Assembly: GCF_026151165.2 (NCBI RefSeq)
Contig: NZ_CP117849.1
Coordinates: forward strand, 3,224,001-3,288,000
DNA length: 64,000 bases
Source of the DNA: Cryobacterium sp. SO2
Lineage (GTDB): Bacteria > Actinomycetota > Actinomycetes > Actinomycetales > Microbacteriaceae
Direction of reading: 5' to 3'
How positions within the stretch are numbered: position 1 is the stretch's first letter; each line of letters begins with the position of its first letter. Positions 48,569 through 57,119 of this stretch are shown here, piece by piece. A program made the position numbers and the translations under genes. The notes under the pieces are model-generated. The model was not told the origin of the DNA and did not search any database. It saw nothing but the letters and a program-made list of their open reading frames with translations.

Positions 48569-50557
48569 ATGACCAGTTCTTCACGCACCGCGCCCCGCTC
48601 CCCCGCCACAGCCCTCTCCATCGCCGACTCGGCGGCGCTCTCCGCCGCTGCGGGGGCCTCATCGGGCGCCCGTCGGCTCAGCGGTCTGGACGGGTTGAGG
48701 GGCCTCGCCGTCACCCTGGTCGTCGTCTACCACCTGTTCCCGCCCGTGCTGCAGGGTGGCTTCATCGGCGTGGACATCTTCTTCGTCATCAGCGGATTCC
48801 TGATCACCGGGTTGATCGTGGCCGAGCGCGAGGGCACCGGCCGCTTCTCGCCGCGGCGGTTCTGGCTGCACCGGGCCCGGCGCCTGCTGCCGGCTCTCGT
48901 GCCCCTGGTGTTGACGGTCTGCGCAGCAGCCTGGCTGATCGGTGGCGACGTGCTGGTGGGCCTCGGTTGGAAGCTGCTGGGCACGGCGACGTTCAGCTAC
49001 AACTGGGTGTCGATGGCGGCGCACACGAGCTACTTCGATTCCGGTCAGCCCGAACTGTTCCGCAATCTGTGGTCGCTGGCCGTTGAAGAGCAGTTCTACC
49101 TGGTCTGGCCGCTGGTGCTCCTGCTGCTGTTGCGCCTGCGCCGCCCTGGTCTCCGGCTGGCCGTCGTCGTGGGCCTCGCCGCCGCCTCCGCCGTGTGGAT
49201 GGGCGTGGTGTTCAGCCCCGGCTCCGACCCGACCCGGGTCTACTACGGGTCGGACACGCACAGCTTCGGCCTGCTCATCGGCGCCGCCCTGGCGCTGCTG
49301 GTGCGCGCGCGACAGGCGGCATCCGCTCCCGTAGGCACCCCGGTGGTGGCGCGGTCGATGGCCGCCGCCGTGCGGCCGTATGCGGGGGCGGGCGCCGTGG
49401 CCGCGCTGCTCGCTGCCGCGATCTGGCTGCCGGAGGCCGACGCCACGACGTACCGGGGCGGCCTCGTGCTGGTGTCGTTGCTCAGCGCCGTGGTCATCTG
49501 GGCCGGCATCACGGGCGGCCGGTTCGGGCGGATGCTCGATGCCGCCCCGCTCCGTTACCTCGGCGAACGCTCCTACGGCCTGTATCTCTGGCACTGGCCG
49601 CTGCTGGTGCTGGTGCAGGTCGTCGCCCCGTTCGGGCCCGGCGCAGGGGCGGCGGCTGCGACCGGTCTGCTCACGCTGACGCTGGCGCTCGGAGCGGCAG
49701 CGGTCTCGCATCGGTGGTTGGAGACGCCGATCCGCCGGCTCGGGCTGCGCGGCGCGGTTCGAGAAGGATGGGCCAGGGCCCGCTCCACGGTGCCGATGCC
49801 CGGGCGCCACCCTGTCGCTCTGCTCGTGCTTGCGGCAGCCACCACTCTGGCGCTGCTCTCGGGAACGGTCGCCGCCGTGGTCACGGCGCCGGCGGTCACG
49901 TCGGCCCAGGCCGAGGTGCTGCGCGGACAGCAGGCGCTCGCCCTGGCGGCGAAGGCGCAGGCCGAGCAGGCCGCTGCGGATGCCGCCGCGCACGCCGCCG
50001 GAGTGGCAGCGGAGGCCACCAGGGGTTCCACCATCACCGCCGTCGGGGACTCGGTGATGCTCGCCTCTGCGGCCGAGCTGCAGGCCGAGTTCCCCGGCAT
50101 CGCGATCGACGCGGCCGTCTCCCGTGGCATGTCCGCCGCCCCGGCGATCCTCGCCACGCAGCGGGACGCCGGCGCCCTGCGCCCCGTCGTGGTCGTGGGG
50201 CTGGGCACCAACGGGCAGATCTCCCCGTCCGACCTGGCCGAGGTTCTGCGGGTGATCGGCCCGAACAGGCAGCTCATCGTGGTCAATGCGTTTGCGGACC
50301 GGGCGTGGACGCCCGGGGTCAACGCCGAGCTGGCCGCCTTCTCCGCGCACCGCAGCCGGGTGGCCCTGGCGGACTGGAGTTCGGCGATCACCCCGCACGT
50401 CGATGTGCTCGCAGGCGACGGCATCCACCCCGGCCCCATCGGCGGAGCGATCTACGCGGACACCGTGGCCGCGGCCCTTGACAGCCTCGCCGACGCGCCG
50501 GCCGCGCCTGCCCCCGGCGCCGACACCCTCCAGCCCTTCCGCCCGCACCCCCGCTAG
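48569..50557 (+). CDS. OatA-like acyltransferase: AT3 membrane domain plus SGNH domain
   Basis: A 662-aa protein. Residues about 30-400 form an acyltransferase-3 domain with ten or more helices (LSGLDGLRGLAVTLVVVYHLFP, GFIGVDIFFVISGFLITGL, RNLWSLAVEEQFYLVWP). A linker at 435-485 is Ala-rich and coiled-coil-like (QALALAAKAQAEQAAADA). The C-terminal SGNH hydrolase-like domain has GDSVM (near 493), GLGTNG and DGIHPG (His near 618). Such proteins O-acetylate peptidoglycan or surface glycans. No good ribosome site precedes the ATG, so the start is approximate; a GGGCC hairpin lies in the short leader. Confidence 0.9.
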   Translation: MTSSSRTAPRSPATALSIADSAALSAAAGASSGARRLSGLDGLRGLAVTLVVVYHLFPPVLQGGFIGVDIFFVISGFLITGLIVAEREGTGRFSPRRFWLHRARRLLPALVPLVLTVCAAAWLIGGDVLVGLGWKLLGTATFSYNWVSMAAHTSYFDSGQPELFRNLWSLAVEEQFYLVWPLVLLLLLRLRRPGLRLAVVVGLAAASAVWMGVVFSPGSDPTRVYYGSDTHSFGLLIGAALALLVRARQAASAPVGTPVVARSMAAAVRPYAGAGAVAALLAAAIWLPEADATTYRGGLVLVSLLSAVVIWAGITGGRFGRMLDAAPLRYLGERSYGLYLWHWPLLVLVQVVAPFGPGAGAAAATGLLTLTLALGAAAVSHRWLETPIRRLGLRGAVREGWARARSTVPMPGRHPVALLVLAAATTLALLSGTVAAVVTAPAVTSAQAEVLRGQQALALAAKAQAEQAAADAAAHAAGVAAEATRGSTITAVGDSVMLASAAELQAEFPGIAIDAAVSRGMSAAPAILATQRDAGALRPVVVVGLGTNGQISPSDLAEVLRVIGPNRQLIVVNAFADRAWTPGVNAELAAFSAHRSRVALADWSSAITPHVDVLAGDGIHPGPIGGAIYADTVAAALDSLADAPAAPAPGADTLQPFRPHPR

Positions 50558-50645
50558 CTGCGCCAGCTACCCCCGCGGGCATCCGGCCCGCCGTGCGTGC
50601 GCAAGCCCGGCCGGGCGGCGGCACACACGCCCCGCGCGGGCATCA

Positions 50646-50707
50646 GTGCACCCCGTGTGGCTCAGTGCGCCAGTTATAAATGGCGCACTGAGCCACGCGG
50701 GGCGCAG
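50646..50707. repeat. Dispersed palindrome family C, copy 3
   Basis: Arms of about 27 bp (from GTGCACCCCGTGTGGCTCAG) match their inverted partner at all but a few outer positions. The inner 16 bp, TGGCTCAGTGCGCCA-type, are exact, with an AT-rich 8-nt loop GTTATAAA. It is located between the convergent acyltransferase and rplQ genes. Confidence 0.87.
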
Positions 50708-50748
50708 CGACCGACATCGCCCCCGCCCTGCCTCCACAGGGCACACAA

Positions 50749-50774
50749 AAGGGCCCGACCGGAGTCGGGCCCTT
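50749..50774 (-). terminator. Terminator of the infA-rplQ ribosomal block
   Basis: A perfect 11-bp stem AAGGGCCCGAC/GTCGGGCCCTT with a 4-nt loop, followed on the minus strand by TTTTGTG. It lies 25 nt after rplQ. Confidence 0.8.
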
Positions 50775-50798
50775 CAGGCAAAGCAGGTCAAGCAGGTG

Positions 50799-51308
50799 CT
50801 ACTTGGCTTCCTCAGCGGATGCCTCGGCAGCGTCGGCCTCGACGGTTTCGGTCTCAACGACCTCGGCCTCGGGTGCCTCTTCAACGACGGGCTCTGCGAC
50901 CGGCGCGGACGCCTTCGCGGAGGCCTTGGCCGGCTTGGACTTCGGCGTGACGGGCTCGAGGACGAGCTCCATCTGCACCATCGAGGCGTTGTCGCCCTTA
51001 CGGAAGCCGAGCTTCGTGATGCGGGTGTAGCCGCCATCGCGCAGCGCAACCTGGGGCGCGATCTCGGTGAAGAGCTCGTGCACGACGGTCTTGTCGCCGA
51101 TCGTCGCGAGAACGCGACGACGAGCGTGCAGGTCGCCACGCTTGGCGAAGGTCACCAGGCGCTCGGCAACCGGACGCAGGCGCTTGGCGCGCGTCTCGGT
51201 CGTCTTGATGGACTTGTGGGTGAACAGGCTGGCGGCCAGGTTGGCGAGCATGAGGCGCTCGTGCGCCGGTCCGCCACCGAGACGGGCTCCCTTAGTGGGC
51301 TTAGGCAT
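50799..51308 (-). CDS. rplQ: 50S ribosomal protein L17
   Basis: A 169-aa L17 protein. The core MPKPTKGARLGGGPAHERLMLANLAASLFTHKSIKTTETRAKRLRP is unmistakable. After residue 120 there is a low-complexity Ala/Glu/Val tail of about 50 residues, strongly acidic, which most family members outside actinobacteria lack. GGAGATT precedes the ATG. It follows rpoA by 52 nt. Confidence 0.97.
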   Translation of the reverse strand: MPKPTKGARLGGGPAHERLMLANLAASLFTHKSIKTTETRAKRLRPVAERLVTFAKRGDLHARRRVLATIGDKTVVHELFTEIAPQVALRDGGYTRITKLGFRKGDNASMVQMELVLEPVTPKSKPAKASAKASAPVAEPVVEEAPEAEVVETETVEADAAEASAEEAK

Positions 51309-51360
51309 TATCGGTAATCTCCAGTATCAAAGTCGAAAGGCAGTCGAGGAACGACGAGCC

Positions 51361-52350
51361 TTAGATGGTTTCTTCGTCGTAACCGCTGTAGAAGTGCGCA
51401 CCGTCAAAGCCGGGCACAGAATCCTTCAGCGACAGGCCGAGCTCTACGAGCTTGTCCTTGACCTCATCCACCGACTTCTGTCCGAAGTTGCGGATGTTCA
51501 TCAGCTGGGTCTCCGAGAGGGCGACCAGTTCGCTGACGTTGTTGATGCCTTCACGCTTGAGGCAGTTGTACGAGCGCACGGACAGATCGAGGTCTTCGAT
51601 CGGCACGGACAGCTCGGTGGAGAGGACGGCGTCGACCGGCGCGGGGCCGATCTCAATGCCCTCTGCGGCGGTGTTCAGTTCGCGGGCCAGACCGAACAGC
51701 TCGGTCAGGGTGCGACCGGCGGATGCGATGGCGTCGCGGGGCGAGATAGCCGACTTGGTCTCCACGTCAACGACGAGGCGGTCGAAGTCGGTGCGCTCAC
51801 CGGCACGAGTTGCCTCGACACGGTAGGTCACCTTGAGAACCGGCGAGTAGATCGAGTCGACCGGGATCTGGCCGGCCTCTGAGTACTCGTTGCGGTTCTG
51901 GGTGGCCGACACGTAGCCGCGGCCACGCTCGATGGTCAGTTCAAGTTCGAACTTGGCCTTGTCGTTCAGGGTGGCGATGACGAGCTCGGGGTTGTGGACC
52001 TCGACGCCGGCCGGAGCCGAGATGTCGGCGGCCGTGACCTGGCCGGAGCCCTGCTTGCGCAGGTACGCGGTGATCGGCTCGTCGTGCTCGCTCGAGATGA
52101 CCAGACCCTTGATGTTCAGGATGATCTCAGTGACATCTTCCTTGACCCCGGGAACGGTGCTGAACTCGTGGAGTACTCCATCGATGCGGATGCTGGTGAC
52201 AGCAGCGCCGGGAATCGAGGAAAGCAGGGTGCGGCGCATCGAGTTACCGAGGGTGTAGCCGAAGCCGGGCTCGAGGGGTTCGATGACGAACCGGGACCGG
52301 AACTCCGAGATGTTCTCTTCGGTGAGCGTGGGGCGCTGTGCGATAAGCAC
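51361..52350 (-). CDS. rpoA: DNA-directed RNA polymerase subunit alpha
   Basis: The 329-aa alpha subunit, which nucleates polymerase assembly and contacts upstream promoter DNA. The N-terminal assembly domain contains FVIEPLEPGFGYTLGNSMRRTLLSSIPGAAVT. The C-terminal domain has LDLSVRSYNCLKREGINNVSEL and the LMNIRNFGQKSVDEVK helix-hairpin-helix. The GTG at 52350 follows AAAGGA. A 165-bp gap separates it from rpsK, at the place where rpsD stands in many other genomes. Confidence 0.98.
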   Translation of the reverse strand: MLIAQRPTLTEENISEFRSRFVIEPLEPGFGYTLGNSMRRTLLSSIPGAAVTSIRIDGVLHEFSTVPGVKEDVTEIILNIKGLVISSEHDEPITAYLRKQGSGQVTAADISAPAGVEVHNPELVIATLNDKAKFELELTIERGRGYVSATQNRNEYSEAGQIPVDSIYSPVLKVTYRVEATRAGERTDFDRLVVDVETKSAISPRDAIASAGRTLTELFGLARELNTAAEGIEIGPAPVDAVLSTELSVPIEDLDLSVRSYNCLKREGINNVSELVALSETQLMNIRNFGQKSVDEVKDKLVELGLSLKDSVPGFDGAHFYSGYDEETI

Positions 52351-52515
52351 TATTGATTCCTTTCGGCGAAGTGTCCGCTATATGACACTTGTTGGCGAGT
52401 TATTAAATTGTGTGTCTCAACGAACCCGCCCAGCGGGCCCGTCGCGGTGAACGGCGAGTGAGCCTGCCCGGATCTTTCGACCCGGACAAGCCCAAACGCC
52501 AGTCACTGAAAGGAA

Positions 52516-52914
52516 TTAAACGCGGCGACGCTTCGGGGGACGGCAACCGTTGTGAGCCTGGGGCGTCACGTCGTTGATCGAACCAACCTCGAGGCCGGCG
52601 GCCTGCAGCGAACGGATAGCCGTTTCGCGGCCTGAACCCGGTCCCTTGACGAAGACGTCAACCTTCTTCATGCCGTGCTCCTGGGCCTGGCGGGCGGCAG
52701 ATTCTGCAGCCAGCTGAGCGGCGAACGGGGTCGACTTGCGCGAGCCCTTGAAGCCGACTCCACCTGAGGACGCCCAGCTGATGACCGCACCGGTGGTGTC
52801 GGTGATCGAGACGATGGTGTTGTTGAAGGTGGACTTGATGTGGGCCTGGCCCACAGCAATGTTCTTCTTTTCTTTCTTACGCGGCTTCCGTACGGCCGAC
52901 TTGGGTGCTGCCAT
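52516..52914 (-). CDS. rpsK: 30S ribosomal protein S11
   Basis: The 132-aa S11 protein of the small-subunit platform. The N-terminal basic KSAVRKPRKKEKKNIAVGQAHIKSTFNNTIVSITD and the C-terminal DVTPQAHNGCRPPKRRRV are diagnostic. AGGAGAAATC precedes the ATG. It is 43 nt downstream of rpsM. Confidence 0.98.
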   Translation of the reverse strand: MAAPKSAVRKPRKKEKKNIAVGQAHIKSTFNNTIVSITDTTGAVISWASSGGVGFKGSRKSTPFAAQLAAESAARQAQEHGMKKVDVFVKGPGSGRETAIRSLQAAGLEVGSINDVTPQAHNGCRPPKRRRV

Positions 52915-52957
52915 GATTTCTCCTGAATCCTAAAGGCGAGACGGGCTAGGCGAAGGC

Positions 52958-53332
52958 CTAGCGCGCCTTCTTCTTGCCGGCTACGGTGCGCTTCGGGCCC
53001 TTGCGGGTGCGAGCGTTGGTCTTGGTGCGCTGGCCGCGAACGGGCAGGCCCTTGCGGTGACGAATACCCTCGTAGCTACCGATCTCGACCTTGCGGCGGA
53101 TGTCAGCGGCAACCTCACGGCGGAGGTCACCCTCAACCTTGAAGGTTCCTTCGATGTAGTCGCGGAGCTGGACGAGCTGGTCGTCGGTCAGGTCCTTGAC
53201 GCGGATGTTGCCATCGATCTCAGTGTCGACGAGGGTCTTGAGTGCCCTCGTGCGGCCAACACCGTAAATGTAAGTAAGTGCAACTTCCACGCGCTTATCG
53301 CGCGGAATGTCGACGCCGGCTAGACGTGCCAT
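52958..53332 (-). CDS. rpsM: 30S ribosomal protein S13
   Basis: The 124-aa S13 head protein. It begins MARLAGVDIPRDKRVEVALTYIYGVG and ends in the basic RTKTNARTRKGPKRTVAGKKKAR. The ATG at 53332 follows ACAGGAGAAGCC; the frame is open further upstream but similarity starts here. It is 160 nt downstream of rpmJ. Confidence 0.98.
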   Translation of the reverse strand: MARLAGVDIPRDKRVEVALTYIYGVGRTRALKTLVDTEIDGNIRVKDLTDDQLVQLRDYIEGTFKVEGDLRREVAADIRRKVEIGSYEGIRHRKGLPVRGQRTKTNARTRKGPKRTVAGKKKAR

Positions 53333-53492
53333 TGTGGCTTCTCCTGTGGGATGTGTGGAGGTCTGTAGCAGCGCCTGTGCATCGGCCTCCAACCGATGGT
53401 GTCACCCCGAAGGGCTCCCGGCACTGCTATGTATTTAGTTGTGTCGTGCGTGAATCTCGAGATCGACCATCGCTGGTCGAGCGTGTCGAGAC

Positions 53493-53606
53493 CTAGCCCT
53501 GACGCTGCTTGTGACGCGGGTTCTCGCAGATGACCATCACGTTGCCGTTACGGCGGATGACCTTGCACTTGTCACAGATCTTCTTGACGCTGGGCTTGAC
53601 CTTCAT
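53493..53606 (-). CDS. rpmJ: 50S ribosomal protein L36
   Basis: A 37-aa zinc-binding L36 protein that starts MKVKPSVKKICDKCKVIRR and ends ENPRHKQRQG. The C-x2-C is present (C11, C14); downstream the usual C-x4-H pattern is also kept (ICENPRH), so this is the zinc-ligand form. AAGGACACACC precedes the ATG. It lies between infA and rpsM. Confidence 0.97.
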   Translation of the reverse strand: MKVKPSVKKICDKCKVIRRNGNVMVICENPRHKQRQG

Positions 53607-53672
53607 GGTGTGTCCTTGTAATCGCTGTCTTCGTACCCTCGGAATGCCGCGGGCCGTTACTTACAGCAACGC

Positions 53673-53894
53673 TTACTTGTAGCGGTAGACGATCCGGCCG
53701 CGGGTCAGGTCGTACGGGCTCAGCTCCACGATCACGCGGTCCTCGGGGAGGATGCGGATGTAGTGCTGACGCATCTTGCCCGAAATGTGGGCAAGAACTT
53801 TGTGGCCGTTGGTCAGCTCAACACGAAACATCGCGTTGGGAAGAGCTTCGACTACTGCGCCCTCGATCTCGATGACACCGTCTTTTTTGGCCAT
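53673..53894 (-). CDS. infA: Translation initiation factor IF-1
   Basis: A 73-aa OB-fold protein that occupies the ribosomal A site during initiation. MAKKDGVIEIEGAVVEALPNAMFRVELTNGHKVLAHISGKMR and the C-terminal RVIVELSPYDLTRGRIVYRYK are diagnostic. It is the first gene of the infA-rpmJ-rpsM-rpsK-rpoA-rplQ block and has a 179-bp upstream space from mtlD. Confidence 0.98.
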   Translation of the reverse strand: MAKKDGVIEIEGAVVEALPNAMFRVELTNGHKVLAHISGKMRQHYIRILPEDRVIVELSPYDLTRGRIVYRYK

Positions 53895-53986
53895 AACTCA
53901 CTATCGCTAAAGTATTGATTGCTGGTCGTGCGTGGATTGTGGCATCCAGACACGCCAACAAAGGCAGTGCTAGACACCAAGGATTT

Positions 53987-54016
53987 ATCCTATGCTATGC
54001 AATTGCCTTTTGGCAA
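53987..54016 (-). promoter_or_regulatory. Candidate promoter of the infA block
   Basis: On the minus strand, -35 TTGCCA (54011-54016), an 18-bp spacer and -10 TAGGAT (53987-53992), about 93 nt before infA. The -35 lies in a small ATTGCC/GGCAAT inverted repeat (54002-54017). Confidence 0.5.
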
Positions 54017-54030
54017 TTCATCCCTATAAT

Positions 54031-54055
54031 CCCTCGGCCGGTTTCCCCGCCGAGG
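54031..54055 (-). terminator. Terminator of the mannitol operon
   Basis: An 8-bp stem CCCTCGGC/GCCGAGGG with a 9-nt loop, 19 nt past the mtlD stop, followed on the minus strand by ATTATAGGG. Confidence 0.6.
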
Positions 54056-54073
54056 GATGTCCAGGACACAGGG

Positions 54074-55225
54074 TCAGGCTGCGGTGACGGCGCCGCGCAC
54101 GACCTCGAGCACGTCGGCGTAGAGCGGATGCGTGGGCTCGAGCCCGCACACGTTGGCCACGATGGTCTCGGCCGAGTCGGCTCCGAGCATCCGCTGCAGC
54201 TCAACGCTCTGCTCGTCGTCGGCCACATCGAAGCGGAGGGCCGCTGCGATGGCCTCGAGCAGCGCCACCGGGCGCGTGCCTCGTTCGGCGATCTCCGCGG
54301 CCGGGCCGATGAAGCGTTCGTGCCGGCTGAGCTTCCGCAAGGGCTGACGGCCGACACGTTCGACGGTGTCCGGCAGCGACGGGTTGGCGAACCGGCCGAG
54401 GATCTTCTCCCGGTAGGCGCGCTGGGTGGCCTCGTCGAGGCCGTGCTTGGCCACCAGCAGCGCGCTGGTCTCCTCGAGCACCCGGCGGGCACCGTCGGCG
54501 ACCGAGGGCACCAGCAGGGCGTCGGAGAGCTTGGAGACGCCGGCCTGGGTGCCGAGGTAGGCGACGGTTGCGTGCCCGGTGTTCACGGTGAACAGCTTGC
54601 GTTCGATGTAGGGCGCGAGGTCCTCCACGAACGTGGCGCCGGGAATCGATGGCGGGGTGCCGCCGAAAGCGGGGCTTTCGATGACCCACTCGTAGAAGGC
54701 CTCGACGGTCACGTCGATGCCCGCATCCGCAGCCTGGCCGGGAACGATGCGGTCCACGGCCGTGTTGGCGAAGGCCACCCGGCCGGCGAGCGCCGCACGG
54801 TCGCCCTCCGGCACGTTCGCCCAGACCTGCTCGGCGAGCAGGTCGGTCGCGTTGATGGCGTTCTCGCAGGCCATCACGGCCAGCGGGGGCAACCCGGCCT
54901 CGCGGCGGGCCAGGCCCGCCGCGATGACCGGGGCCACGAAACGCAGCACGGTGGGGCCCACCGCGGTGGTGACGGCGTCCGCCGTGGCGATCTCGTTGAT
55001 GAGATCGGCCTCGTCGGTGGCGCTGTTGATGGCGCGGAAGTTGTCGACCACCTTGTCGGTGGGCGTCTCCCCCGCCTCGTGCACCGTGTAGGAGGGCGCC
55101 TGCTGCAACGCCTCGATGAGAGGAGCATTCACATCGGCGAAGACAACCTCATAACCGGCCTCGTGAAGCAGGAGACCTACGAAGCCGCGGCCGATGTTGC
55201 CCGCGCCGAAGTGAATGGCTTTCAT
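54074..55225 (-). CDS. mtlD: Mannitol-1-phosphate 5-dehydrogenase
   Basis: Oxidises mannitol 1-phosphate to fructose 6-phosphate with NAD+. The 383-aa product begins KAIHFGAGNIGRGFVG (Rossmann nucleotide motif) and has the family catalytic region with EAFYEWVIE and KLFTVNTGHATVAYLG. The start overlaps mtlF by 4 bp. It is the last gene of the mannitol PTS operon. Confidence 0.95.
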   Translation of the reverse strand: MKAIHFGAGNIGRGFVGLLLHEAGYEVVFADVNAPLIEALQQAPSYTVHEAGETPTDKVVDNFRAINSATDEADLINEIATADAVTTAVGPTVLRFVAPVIAAGLARREAGLPPLAVMACENAINATDLLAEQVWANVPEGDRAALAGRVAFANTAVDRIVPGQAADAGIDVTVEAFYEWVIESPAFGGTPPSIPGATFVEDLAPYIERKLFTVNTGHATVAYLGTQAGVSKLSDALLVPSVADGARRVLEETSALLVAKHGLDEATQRAYREKILGRFANPSLPDTVERVGRQPLRKLSRHERFIGPAAEIAERGTRPVALLEAIAAALRFDVADDEQSVELQRMLGADSAETIVANVCGLEPTHPLYADVLEVVRGAVTAA

Positions 55226-55662
55226 TCTGCGTTTACCTCCTCGAGCAGGGCGAAGATCTCGTCCCGCGAACCTGCGTCGATCAATTTCTGTACTTCGTCC
55301 TCGTCGGAGAAGACGATGGCGATCTTGGAGAGGATCTCCAGGTGCTCGTTGTTCAGGCCGGCGATGCCGACCGCGAACTTGACGGGCTGGCCGTTCCAGT
55401 CGATCGGCTCGGCGTACCGCACGAGTGAGAGCGCCGATCGCACGATCGACTCCTTCGCGTCGTTGGTGCCGTGCGGGATCGCCAGGAAGTTGCCCATGTA
55501 GGTCGAGACGGAGTTCTCGCGATCGAACATCGAGTCGACGTACTCCTGCTTCACCGCTCCGGCGGCGACCAGAAGGGCACCGGCCTCACGGATGGCTTCG
55601 TCCCGCGTGGTGGCCGCGCCTGCGGCCACCACGTTCGCTGGTTCCAGAATGCTCTGGGTCAT
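55222..55662 (-). CDS. mtlF: PTS mannitol-specific EIIA component
   Basis: A 146-aa IIA domain of the mannitol/fructose type, accepting phosphate from HPr at H64 in AIPHGTND. The sequence FDRENSVSTYMGNFLAIPHG is typical of free-standing MtlF. The start codon shares a base with the mtlA stop, and the stop overlaps mtlD, so the three genes are coupled. Confidence 0.93.
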   Translation of the reverse strand: MTQSILEPANVVAAGAATTRDEAIREAGALLVAAGAVKQEYVDSMFDRENSVSTYMGNFLAIPHGTNDAKESIVRSALSLVRYAEPIDWNGQPVKFAVGIAGLNNEHLEILSKIAIVFSDEDEVQKLIDAGSRDEIFALLEEVNAE

Positions 55663-57119
55663 TACTTTGTCGCTTCCTCGCTTGTGCCCTGGAGAGACTC
55701 CACGACCTCGTCGTACTTGGGGCTGTTCATGAAGTTCTCCACCGAGACGTGAACCGACTTGGGGCTCTTACCGCGGGCCCGGTCCGTCAGGTCCTGGTGG
55801 GTGATCACGAGGTCGGCGGTTCCGTCGAGGTTCGCGATGGCCTGGTTGGTCACCGTGACGCCTTCGATTCCGGCCTTCTTGATCTTGTTGCGCAGCACCG
55901 AGGCGCCCATGGCGCTGGAGCCCATGCCGGCGTCGCAGGCGAAGACGATGTTCTTCACAGCGGATCCGGTGGTGGCCGTCGCGCCCAGGTTGCCCAGGAC
56001 CGAGCTGGACTTGCCCTTGTTCGCTTCGGTCTTCTTGATGGCGTCGGCCAGCGCGGTGTCGTTCTCAGCGGCCAGGTCCTTCTTGCGGCTGGAGCGGAGG
56101 ATGACCGCACCGATCAGGAAGGAGACACCCGCGGAGGCGATGACCGAGAGGATCACGCCGACATAGTCGGTCGGCGCGGTCTGGATGAGCACCGCGAAGA
56201 TGCTGCCGGGCGAGGCGGGGGCGCGCAGGCCGGTCTGGAAGGCGACGTTCACGGCAACACCGGTCATGCCACCGCCGATTGCGGCGAGGAGCAGCATCGG
56301 CTTCATCAGCACATACGGGAAGTAGATCTCGTGGATACCACCGAGGAACTGGATGATGATCGCGCCGGGTGCACTCGCGCGGGCCAGGCCGACGCCGAAG
56401 AACGTGAACGCGAGCAGGATGCCCAGGCCGGGGCCGGGGTTCGCCTCGAGCAGGAACAGGACGCTCTTGCCGCTGTCAGCAACCTGCTGCACACCGATGG
56501 GGGTGAGCACGCCGTGGTTGATGGCGTTGTTGAGGAAGAGGATCTTGCCCGGTTCGATGAAGATCGATGCGATCGGCAGGAGGCTGTTCGAGACGAGCCA
56601 GTCGACGACCGATTCCAGGAAGGCGCTCAGGCCGGAGACCAGCGGGGCGATTCCGAAGAACGCGCCGAGGGCCAGGGCGAAGCCGAGGATACCGGCGGAG
56701 AAGTTGTCCACCAGCATCTCGAAGCCGGGCTTGATCTTGCCGGCCCAGATCTTGTCGACCTTCATCAGGATCCAGGCGGACAGCGGGCCGACGATCATGG
56801 CACCGATGAACATCGGGATCGAGCTGCCGACGATGACACCCATTGTGGCGATCGACGCGATGACGCCGCCTCGGGTGCCGTAGATCATCCGGCCGCCGGT
56901 GTTGGCGATCAGCAACGGCAGTAGGTACAAGATCATCGGGTCGACGAGTGAGCTCAGCGTCTCATTCGGGGTCCAACCGGTGGGGATGAAGAAGGCGGTG
57001 ATCAGGCCCCACGCGATGAACGCCGCGATGTTGGGCATGACCATTCCACTCAGGAAGGTACCGAAGGCCTGAACGTGGACCCTCGCGCCCTTCTTCTCTG
57101 CGACAGACGTCGTTGTCAT
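55662..57119 (-). CDS. mtlA: PTS mannitol-specific EIICB component
   Basis: A 485-aa membrane transporter. The IIC part (about 1-340) has the mannitol hallmark FGTFLSGMVMPNIAAFIAWGLITAFFIPTGW and GGIHEIYFPYVLM. The IIB domain (about 385-485) has the phosphorylated C395 in FACDAGMGSSAMGA. The IIA domain that E. coli MtlA carries is encoded separately as mtlF, the Gram-positive arrangement. It overlaps ptsI by 4 bp. Confidence 0.96.
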   Translation of the reverse strand: MTTTSVAEKKGARVHVQAFGTFLSGMVMPNIAAFIAWGLITAFFIPTGWTPNETLSSLVDPMILYLLPLLIANTGGRMIYGTRGGVIASIATMGVIVGSSIPMFIGAMIVGPLSAWILMKVDKIWAGKIKPGFEMLVDNFSAGILGFALALGAFFGIAPLVSGLSAFLESVVDWLVSNSLLPIASIFIEPGKILFLNNAINHGVLTPIGVQQVADSGKSVLFLLEANPGPGLGILLAFTFFGVGLARASAPGAIIIQFLGGIHEIYFPYVLMKPMLLLAAIGGGMTGVAVNVAFQTGLRAPASPGSIFAVLIQTAPTDYVGVILSVIASAGVSFLIGAVILRSSRKKDLAAENDTALADAIKKTEANKGKSSSVLGNLGATATTGSAVKNIVFACDAGMGSSAMGASVLRNKIKKAGIEGVTVTNQAIANLDGTADLVITHQDLTDRARGKSPKSVHVSVENFMNSPKYDEVVESLQGTSEEATK

